DNA from: DATGKK01 sp035294725
GTDB taxonomy: Bacteria > Actinomycetota > Acidimicrobiia > Acidimicrobiales > Bog-793
Assembly (NCBI GenBank): GCA_035294725.1
Contig: DATGKK010000006.1
Location: forward strand, 1 to 53,258
Reading direction: 5' to 3'
Length of the DNA: 53,258 nt
The notes beneath the pieces are model-generated. The model was not told where the DNA came from. It did not search any database and saw only the letters and a program-made list of their open reading frames with translations. This document shows, piece by piece, positions 1 to 6,211 of this stretch (position 1 is the stretch's first letter; each line of letters begins with the position of its first letter). The position numbers were made by a program, and so were the translations under genes.

Positions 1-120
1 TCGGCTCTCATCCGGTCCTGGGGTGTCTGCGGCTCGTCACCGCCGGGCGGCGAGGTGTGGTAGAGCACTCGGCCCGCCGTCCATTGTGCCAGCCGGCCCT
101 GTGCCTGATGCAAAGCTCTG

Positions 121-138
121 CTGAGAGCCACCTGAGAG
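121..138 (+). promoter_or_regulatory. Putative response-regulator binding site (direct repeat)
   Basis: Two identical heptamers CTGAGAG lie at 121-127 and 132-138, 11 bp start to start, which is the one-helical-turn spacing typical of OmpR/PhoB-family half sites. The same heptamer pair, with one mismatch and in the opposite orientation, recurs at 2484-2501 just after the kinase gene. Its position before the regulator gene suggests autoregulation, or control of a divergent gene left of the window. The regulator assignment is inference. Confidence 0.45.
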
Positions 139-248
139 GACGGCCGAGGCCAGGCCTTGGGCGCCGTGGAGGTGGCACACTCTTGCCGTGCCCGCCGAGC
201 CGTGCCCGCCGAGCGGGGCCGCGTCGCGCGCGGCGGCCCGCACCTGAG

Positions 249-926
249 GTGCCGATCCTCGTCGTCGACGACGAGGAGTCGCTCGTCGACACCGTCGCGA
301 CCGTCCTTCGCTACGAGGGCTACGACGTGGTCGAGGCGCGCACGGGCCGAGAGGCGCTCAGCCGGCTCCAGGAGCAGCGCTTCGACCTCGTCGTCCTCGA
401 CGTCATGCTGCCCGACCTCGACGGCCTCGAGGTCACGAGGCGGATGAGGGCTGACCGCATCGACGTGCCGGTCCTGTTCCTCACCGCGCGCAGCGAGGTG
501 TCCGATCTCGTCGAAGGGCTCGAGATCGGCGGCGACGACTACGTGACGAAGCCCTTCTCCCTCGCCGAGGTGGTCGCGAGGTCGAAGGCGCTCCTGCGCC
601 GCTCGAGCACGGGCCAGCACGACGGGAAGCTGCGCTTCGCCGACGTCGTGATGGACGAGGAGACCCACGAGGTATGGCGAGCCGGTCACCCCGTCGCCCT
701 CACGGCGACGGAATTCAACCTGCTCCGGGTCTTCCTGCTCAACCCCCGGCGGGTGATGTCGAAGGCGCAGCTGATCGACTACGTCTGGCACTACGACTTC
801 GGCGGCAACCAGAACATCGTGGAGGCCTACGTCCGCTACCTGCGCCGCAAGCTGGAGCCGTACGGGCCACCGCTCATCCACACGATCCGCCTCGTCGGCT
901 ACGTGCTGAAGGAGGCGGACGAGTAG
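249..926 (+). CDS. OmpR/PhoB-family response regulator
   Basis: DNA-binding response regulator of about 225 residues, the usual length for the family. The receiver domain (about 1-115) begins VPILVVDDEE, has the acidic pair, phosphoacceptor Asp51 in VVLDVMLPD, Thr in LFLTAR and Lys in DDYVTKPF. The C-terminal winged helix (about 130-225) ends in the recognition helix NIVEAYVRYLRRKLE and the wing HTIRLVGYVLK. The GTG start was chosen because the receiver fold begins immediately there; the open frame continues upstream to 57 but that part is Arg/Pro-rich and unlike the family. It is followed without a gap by the kinase gene, so the two form a two-component operon. Confidence 0.9.
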   Translation: MPILVVDDEESLVDTVATVLRYEGYDVVEARTGREALSRLQEQRFDLVVLDVMLPDLDGLEVTRRMRADRIDVPVLFLTARSEVSDLVEGLEIGGDDYVTKPFSLAEVVARSKALLRRSSTGQHDGKLRFADVVMDEETHEVWRAGHPVALTATEFNLLRVFLLNPRRVMSKAQLIDYVWHYDFGGNQNIVEAYVRYLRRKLEPYGPPLIHTIRLVGYVLKEADE

Positions 927-2483
927 GTGTCGCTCCGGCTGCGGCTCCTCGTCGCCGTGGCGGTGGTGGCACTCGTGGCGCTCGCGCTGGCCGGCCTCGC
1001 CACGTACTCGACCTTCAGCGCCTCGATCAACCAGCGCCTCGACGCGACGCTGCGGGCGGCGGCCATCCCGGTCGAGGCCTGCCTCGACGACGGCGGGAGG
1101 CTCACCACCTCCCTGCTCGTCGAGACCTCGCCCGGCATCGTGGGCGAGGTGAGGACTCCTTCCGGCCGGATCCTTGCCGAGGTGGCGGCGGTGACGCCTC
1201 CTCGAGGGGTCGCGGCGGCGAAGTACCGGCCCCATCTCCCGGGCCCCATCCCCTCCCTCGACGGGCTTGCGGAGTCACGCCCCGGTGCCCCCGGGCCGTC
1301 GGACGACTGTGTCGGCGCCCACCGGCCCGGCCGGCAGCAAGGGGCACGGGACGCACGCGCCGAGCGGCCGAGGGCGGTGACGCTCGGGGTGGCGCGCTAC
1401 TTCACGACCGGCGGCGACGGGAGGGCCGAGCCTCCCTTCCGCGTGCGCGCCTCCCGGCTCGCGGGCGGGAACGTGCTCGTGCTCGCCGTTCCCTTCAGCC
1501 AATCGGCCGACCTGCTGCGCCGGCTCGGTCTCATCGAGGTCGGCGTCTCCGGGGCCGCCCTCGCCCTCGCTCTCGGGCTCGGCCTCCTGCTCGTGAGGGT
1601 CGGCTTCCGGCCCCTGCTCGAGGTGGAGCGGACCGCAGCAGAGATCGTCGCCGGCGACCTCGACGCCCGGGTGCCGGAGCGCTTCGGTGCCCAGACCGAG
1701 ATCGGGCAGCTCACGCGGGTGCTCAACTCGATGCTGGAGCGGCTCGGGGAGGAGCTCCAGGCACGTGACGCGAGCGCCCGGGAGCTCGGCCGGTCGGAGG
1801 CCCGCATGCGCCAGTTCCTCGCCGATGCCTCCCATGAGCTGCGGACGCCGATCGCGGCCATCTCCGCCTACGCCGAACTGCTCTCGCGGGCGAGCTCGGA
1901 CCGGCCCCAGGACCTGCCGCGACTCCTCGGCGGCATCCGGCACGAGACGGCGCGGATGAGCACCCTCGTCCAGGACCTCACCCTCCTTGCGAACCTGGAC
2001 GAGGGCCGCCCGCTCGCCCGGCGGCCGGTCGAGCTCGTCGCCCTCTGCGCCGACGCGCTCCGGGCGGCGCGGGCGATCGGCGCCGGCTGGCCGATCGAGC
2101 TCGTCGCGACCGAGCCCGTCGAGGTCGAGGGAGACGAGACCCGCCTGCGCCAGGTCGTCGACAACCTGCTCGCCAACGTCCGCTCGCACACGCCGGCGGG
2201 GACTGCGGCGACACTTCGCGTCTCCCGGCGCGGGGGCTGGGCCTTCGTCGAGGTGGCCGACCACGGGCCCGGTCTCGGTCCGGAGGCGAAGGAGCGGGTG
2301 TTCGAGCGCTTCTTCCGGGGGGACAGCTCCCGCTCGCGGGGCTCGGGAGGAAGCGGCCTCGGCCTTGCGATCGTGCGCGCGATCGTGCTCGCGCACGGCG
2401 GGGAGGTCGCGGTCTCGGCGACCGAGGATGGCGGCGCGACCTTCACGGTGCGACTCCCGGAGTATCAGCCGCAGCCGGGCTGA
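927..2483 (+). CDS. Sensor histidine kinase (HisKA type)
   Basis: Membrane sensor kinase of 518 residues, partner of the preceding regulator. A first membrane helix lies at about 6-28, an extracytoplasmic sensor region at about 30-195 with two cysteines (51 and 128), a second helix at about 202-224 and HAMP at about 225-280. The dimerisation domain has His303 in the H-box (DASHELRTP). The ATPase domain shows the N-box (LRQVVDNLLANV), G1 (VADHGPGLG), F (VFERFFRG) and G2 (GSGLGLAIVRAI) boxes, so it should be active. It starts with GTG directly after the regulator stop codon. The sensor region is Gly/Pro-rich and not a recognised domain, so the signal is unknown; the downstream redox genes suggest redox or metal status. 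Confidence 0.9.
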   Translation: MSLRLRLLVAVAVVALVALALAGLATYSTFSASINQRLDATLRAAAIPVEACLDDGGRLTTSLLVETSPGIVGEVRTPSGRILAEVAAVTPPRGVAAAKYRPHLPGPIPSLDGLAESRPGAPGPSDDCVGAHRPGRQQGARDARAERPRAVTLGVARYFTTGGDGRAEPPFRVRASRLAGGNVLVLAVPFSQSADLLRRLGLIEVGVSGAALALALGLGLLLVRVGFRPLLEVERTAAEIVAGDLDARVPERFGAQTEIGQLTRVLNSMLERLGEELQARDASARELGRSEARMRQFLADASHELRTPIAAISAYAELLSRASSDRPQDLPRLLGGIRHETARMSTLVQDLTLLANLDEGRPLARRPVELVALCADALRAARAIGAGWPIELVATEPVEVEGDETRLRQVVDNLLANVRSHTPAGTAATLRVSRRGGWAFVEVADHGPGLGPEAKERVFERFFRGDSSRSRGSGGSGLGLAIVRAIVLAHGGEVAVSATEDGGATFTVRLPEYQPQPG

Positions 2484-2501
2484 CTCTCAGCACCGTCTCA
2501 G
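2484..2501 (+). promoter_or_regulatory. Second putative response-regulator site
   Basis: CTCTCAG (2484-2490) and GTCTCAG (2495-2501) form an 11-bp-spaced direct repeat. Read on the minus strand it is CTGAGAC-N4-CTGAGAG, matching the pair at 121-138. It begins at the base after the kinase stop codon and lies 64 bp before the proposed start of the ferric-reductase-like gene, so it could make expression of that module depend on the two-component system. This is inference from spacing and repetition. Confidence 0.45.
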
Positions 2502-2564
2502 CCGGTCCGGGCAGACTCGCCCGGTGATGTGGACCTGCCGCGCAGTGGGGGCTGGGAGCCGGCG

Positions 2565-3983
2565 GTGTCGGTGACCTTCGAGCACGGTGGGGCCTCGGCA
2601 GGCGGGACCCGGAGCACGAGGTCGAGCAGGAGAGCCGCCCACCCGACGCCATCGGCCCACACCCTCCTCGCCCCCGCACCCCGCCCGGCGCTCGTGCAGC
2701 TCGCGGTCGCACTTGCGGGGGTCGGCTTCGGCGCCACCGTCGGCCTTGCCATCACGGCGGAGACCTCCTCGCAGCTGCATGCCCCGGGCGGGGTCGCCAT
2801 GTTCCTCGGGAACTTGACGGGGATGGCCGGCACCTACCTCGCCCTCGTCATGATCCTGCTCGTGAGCAGGATCCCCCAGATCGAGCGGGTGCTCGGCCAG
2901 GACGGCCTGCTCCGCTGGCACCGCAGGCTCTCGCCGTGGCCGATCTCGCTCATCGTGGCCCACGCCGTGCTGCTCACCTACGCGTATGCCGAGGCGACGC
3001 GCAGTGGCATCGCCCACCAGCTCTCGGCCTTCGTCGCGAGCTACTCGGGGATGCTGCTCGCCCTCGTCGGTTTCGGCGTGTTCGCCGTCATCGCCGTGGC
3101 CTCGGTGCACTCGATCCGTCGGCGCATGCCGAGGGAGCGGTGGTGGGCCCTGCATCTCGGGATGTACCTCGCCTTCGCCTTCGCCTTCCTCCACGAGGTC
3201 GCTCTCGGCCCGTCGTTCGTCGGGCACCCGGCGACCCAGATCATCTGGGGCGTCGCCTGGGCGGCGACGGCAGGGCTCGTGCTCACCTACCGGGTCGGCC
3301 TGCCCGCATGGAGGAGCTGCCGCCATCGGCTCCGGGTCGAGGAAGTGAGGGAGGAGGCGCCAGGGGTGACCTCGGTGATCCTGCGGGGACGCAACCTTGA
3401 GCGCCTCGCCGTCTCGGGCGGCCAGTTCTTCGAGTGGCGCTTCCTCACCCGGGGCATGTGGTGGCAGGCGCACCCCTACTCGATGTCGGCCCGGCCCCGG
3501 CCCCCCTTCCTGCGCCTCACCGTGAAGGCAGTCGGCGACCACTCCTCGGGCGTCGCTGCGCTCAGGCCCGGCACCCGCGTCGTCGTCGAGGGCCCCTACG
3601 GTGCCTTCACGGCTCATGCCCGCCGGCGCCAGAAAGCCGCCTTTCTGGTCGGCGGGATCGGCATCACGGCCGCGCGCTCGCTCCTCGAAGACCTGACGAA
3701 GGCGTCCGAGCCCTTCGTCGTCTGGCGGGTGCACGAGGCCTCTGACGCCGCCTTGGAGCAGGAGATCCGCACGCTGCTCGGACGCCTGAAGGGGACTCTC
3801 CACGTCCTCTCCGGCTCCCGCGAGGAGGTGCCCATGGCCGAGGCGGTCCGCCTCATCCCCGAGCTGCGCCGCCGCGACGTCTTCGTCTCGGGCGGCGAGG
3901 GCTTCGTGCAGGCCGCGCTCGCGGTGCTCGAGCACCGCGGCGTGACCGCCGACGCCGTCCACTACGAGGTGTACGCCCTGTGA
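2565..3983 (+). CDS. Ferric-reductase-like flavocytochrome (membrane oxidoreductase)
   Basis: About 472 residues. The N-terminal half has roughly six membrane helices with histidines suited to haem binding, including WHRRLSPWP and the later LHEVALGP helix, as in the ferric reductase-like transmembrane domain. The C-terminal half is a ferredoxin-NADP reductase-type module: FAD motif HPYSMSARP, and NAD(P) motif FLVGGIGITAARSLL. It should pass electrons from cytosolic NAD(P)H through FAD and haem across the membrane. The usual CGP near the C-terminus is replaced by SGGEG. GTG at 2565 is preferred because GGGAG lies 7 bases before it; an upstream GTG at 2529 is possible. It overlaps the FMN-binding gene by 4 bases, so the two proteins probably exchange electrons. 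Confidence 0.82.
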   Translation: MSVTFEHGGASAGGTRSTRSSRRAAHPTPSAHTLLAPAPRPALVQLAVALAGVGFGATVGLAITAETSSQLHAPGGVAMFLGNLTGMAGTYLALVMILLVSRIPQIERVLGQDGLLRWHRRLSPWPISLIVAHAVLLTYAYAEATRSGIAHQLSAFVASYSGMLLALVGFGVFAVIAVASVHSIRRRMPRERWWALHLGMYLAFAFAFLHEVALGPSFVGHPATQIIWGVAWAATAGLVLTYRVGLPAWRSCRHRLRVEEVREEAPGVTSVILRGRNLERLAVSGGQFFEWRFLTRGMWWQAHPYSMSARPRPPFLRLTVKAVGDHSSGVAALRPGTRVVVEGPYGAFTAHARRRQKAAFLVGGIGITAARSLLEDLTKASEPFVVWRVHEASDAALEQEIRTLLGRLKGTLHVLSGSREEVPMAEAVRLIPELRRRDVFVSGGEGFVQAALAVLEHRGVTADAVHYEVYAL

Positions 3984-4456
3984 CCCGGGTCCGCACGGCC
4001 CCGCTGGCGGGGGCGGCAGCCCTGGTGGGGCTCGCCGCCGTGCTCGTCGGCCACAGCCTCGAGAACGGGCCCGCCCGGCTCGGCGCGGCCGCGCCGTCGG
4101 GCACGGGCGGGGGATCTGGCCCGGGCGGGTCGTCCCCTCCGGCGGCCACGACGCCGCCGGCGGCCTCCTCGAAGGTCTCCGGGAGCGCCTCCGGGGCGCT
4201 CGAGCAGTACGGCTACGGCGAGCTGTCGGTGGCGGTTCGCGCCGAGGGCGGGAAGATCGTGTCGGTCACGGTGACGAAGCTGCTGACCGCCGACCAGTAC
4301 TCCCAGCAGATCGCGAACGAGGTGATCCCGATGCTGCGGAGCGAGGTGCTGCACGCCCAGTCGGCGCAGATCTCGGCCGTCTCGGGCGCGACCTACACGA
4401 GCGAGGCCTACGCCGCCTCGCTCCAGTCCGCCCTCGACAAGCTCCACCTCAAGTGA
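3980..4456 (+). CDS. Secreted FMN-binding domain protein (flavinylation substrate)
   Basis: 158 residues: an N-terminal membrane anchor or signal (about 8-26), a Gly/Pro/Ser/Thr-rich linker (about 30-70), then one FMN_bind domain (about 72-158). The covalent flavinylation motif SGATYT is present, with Thr138 as the expected attachment point, as in NqrC, RnfG and PplA. It starts with GTG inside the stop region of the ferric-reductase-like gene and overlaps apbE by 4 bases. The order membrane reductase, FMN carrier, flavin transferase indicates an extracytoplasmic electron carrier loaded by ApbE. No lipobox is visible, so it is probably anchored by its N-terminal helix. Confidence 0.85.
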   Translation: MTRVRTAPLAGAAALVGLAAVLVGHSLENGPARLGAAAPSGTGGGSGPGGSSPPAATTPPAASSKVSGSASGALEQYGYGELSVAVRAEGGKIVSVTVTKLLTADQYSQQIANEVIPMLRSEVLHAQSAQISAVSGATYTSEAYAASLQSALDKLHLK

Positions 4457-5280
4457 GGGCGCCGAGGTCGCGGCCCCTGATCCATCACGAGCAGGTGATG
4501 GGGACCGTCGTCTCGTACCGCCTCGAGCCGGGCGAGATCGGCGACGCGGCGGCACGTGCGGCTCTCGGCGCCAGCATCCGGGAGCTGCACCGCATCGACC
4601 GGCTCTTTTCCACCTTCGCTCCCGACAGCGCGATGAGCCGCTTTCGGGTGGGCGAGGCGGTCGACGAGGTCGAGCACGAGGAGATCACCTCGGTGCTGCG
4701 GCTCTGCGGTCGGGCGAGGGAGATCACGGCGGGCTGGTTCGATCCCTGGGCCATGCCGGGAGGCGTCGACCCGACCGGGCTCGTGAAGGGCTGGGCGGTC
4801 GAGAGGGCGGCGTCGATCCTTGCCCGCGCCGGCGTCGAAGCCGCGCTCGTGAACGGGGGAGGCGACATCGCCTCGGTGGGTCCGGCGACGCGAGGGCAGC
4901 CCTGGCGGATCGGGATCCGGCACCCCTGGCGCCAGGAGGCGCTCGCGTGCGTCGTGGAGCTCGAGGGCGGCGGCGCGGTCGCGACCTCGGGGACCTACGA
5001 GCGGGGCGCCCATCTCATCGACCCGTTCACCCGACGGCGGGCGGGAGCCCGTCATGGCGCGCTCGGATCGGTCGCGAGGGTCGTGTCGGCCACCGTGGTC
5101 GGGCCGTCACTCGCGCTCGCCGACGCCATGGCAACGGCGCTGGCGGTGGCGGGGTCAGCGGGCGTGAGCGTCGCAGCGAGCTTGGTCGAGGCCGGCTACG
5201 AGTCCTACCGGATCTCGGCCGACGGCCGTGAGGAGGCGACCTCCGGGTTCCCCTTTGCCGCAGCTGCCGCGCCGGCGTGA
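4453..5280 (+). CDS. apbE: FAD:protein FMN transferase ApbE
   Basis: 275 residues. ApbE transfers FMN from FAD to a Ser/Thr in the SGAT-type motif of partner proteins. Family signatures are complete: MGTVVSYRL near the N-terminus, LVKGWAVERA, VNGGGDIAS, ATSGTYERG followed by HLIDP, and the C-terminal LALADAMATAL metal region. The start is GTG overlapping the stop of the FMN-binding gene. There is no signal peptide or lipobox, unlike many ApbE proteins; the protein may act in the cytoplasm or be exported otherwise. Its substrate is very probably the protein encoded just upstream. Confidence 0.93.
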   Translation: MRAPRSRPLIHHEQVMGTVVSYRLEPGEIGDAAARAALGASIRELHRIDRLFSTFAPDSAMSRFRVGEAVDEVEHEEITSVLRLCGRAREITAGWFDPWAMPGGVDPTGLVKGWAVERAASILARAGVEAALVNGGGDIASVGPATRGQPWRIGIRHPWRQEALACVVELEGGGAVATSGTYERGAHLIDPFTRRRAGARHGALGSVARVVSATVVGPSLALADAMATALAVAGSAGVSVAASLVEAGYESYRISADGREEATSGFPFAAAAAPA

Positions 5281-5283
5281 GCC

Positions 5284-5305
5284 GGCCGTGACGGCGTCAC
5301 TGGCC
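5284..5305. terminator. Hairpin between converging apbE and prenyltransferase genes
   Basis: GGCCGTGAC, loop GGC, then GTCAC-T-GGCC forms a 9-bp stem with one bulged base. It sits between the apbE stop and the stop of the opposing gene, so it could end transcripts from both sides. No T-tract follows, which is common in high-GC actinobacteria. Confidence 0.45.
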
Positions 5306-6073
5306 AAAGCGCCGCTCTCTCCGGCCGAAGTCACGCAGCGCCCGGAGGAAGTCCACCCTCCGGAAGGCGGGCCAGTACGGGTCGACGAAGACGCACTCGG
5401 CGTAGGCCGCCTGCCAGAGCAGGAAGCCAGAGAGGCGTGCCTCGCCGCTCGTCCTGATCACGAGGTCGGGGTCCGGCAGGTCGGCGGAGTACAGGTGTGC
5501 GGAGATCGAGGCCACGTCGATGCGGGCGGCGAGCTCGGCCGGCGGTGTGCCCGCGTCCACGAGCTCGCTCACGAGCGACCGGCAGGCGTCGACGATCTCG
5601 TCCCGGCCGCCGTAGCCGAGCGCGAGCCGGAACTGCCACCGCTCCTCGCCCCCCTTGGCCTCGCGCTCGGCGCGCTCCACGGCCTCGACGAGCCGGGCGG
5701 GGAGGAGGTCGATGCTGCCGATCACCCGCACCGAGCAGCCGAGCGAGTGCGCGAGCGACGGGAGGTCCTCGAGCAGCTCGACGAGGACGTCGTAGTAGGG
5801 CTCGAGCTCGGCGGGCGGCCGGCGGAGGTTGTCGGTCGACAGCACCCAGGCCGTGACGGCGGGGAGATGGAGCTGGGCGCTCCACCCGAGCAGCTCCCGC
5901 AGCTTGCGCATCCCGGTGCGGTAGCTCTCGGAGTAGTTTGCGAGCCCCTCGGCCCGGGCGAAGCGCCGGTGGCCGTCGAGGATCACGCCGACGTGGGCCG
6001 GCATTCGGTCGGCGGGCAGCGAGCGGGCGAGCCTGCGCTCGTAGGCTCGGTAGATCGGCGCTCGCCAGGACAT
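5297..6073 (-). CDS. Short-chain cis-prenyltransferase (UppS / Z-FPP synthase family)
   Basis: 258 residues, in the range of undecaprenyl diphosphate or Z,E-farnesyl diphosphate synthases, which condense isopentenyl diphosphate onto allylic diphosphates to make the polyprenyl carrier for cell-wall and exopolysaccharide synthesis. Signatures: HVGVILDGHRRFA (catalytic Asp33), STDNLRRP, LALGYGGRDEIVDA, and DPDLVIRTSGEARLSG with the C-terminal FVDPYWPAF block. The first motif is unusual: the conserved Asn of DGN is His35 and the conserved Trp is Phe38. The frame is open far upstream but homology begins at this ATG. A GAGAAT hexamer 6 bases before the ATG (6080-6085) suggests a leaderless transcript. 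Confidence 0.85.
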   Translation of the reverse strand: MSWRAPIYRAYERRLARSLPADRMPAHVGVILDGHRRFARAEGLANYSESYRTGMRKLRELLGWSAQLHLPAVTAWVLSTDNLRRPPAELEPYYDVLVELLEDLPSLAHSLGCSVRVIGSIDLLPARLVEAVERAEREAKGGEERWQFRLALGYGGRDEIVDACRSLVSELVDAGTPPAELAARIDVASISAHLYSADLPDPDLVIRTSGEARLSGFLLWQAAYAECVFVDPYWPAFRRVDFLRALRDFGRRERRFGQ

Positions 6074-6198
6074 GGCGACATTCTCGCCCGCTTCAAGGCC
6101 CCGTGCGCCGCGATCGCGAGCCGGCGGGGGTGTGGCACAGTGGCGGGCTTGTGGCAGCCCCCCTTCGGCAATGCTGGCTTCGCGCCGGCGCGATCGGC

Positions 6199-6204
6199 TA
6201 GACG
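6199..6204 (+). promoter_or_regulatory. Possible -10 of a leaderless transcript (propeller gene)
   Basis: TAGACG lies 7 bases before the GTG start. It is a weak version of the TAnnnT pattern seen before other leading genes of the window. No convincing -35 was seen. Confidence 0.25.
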
Positions 6205-6211
6205 GTTCTAG

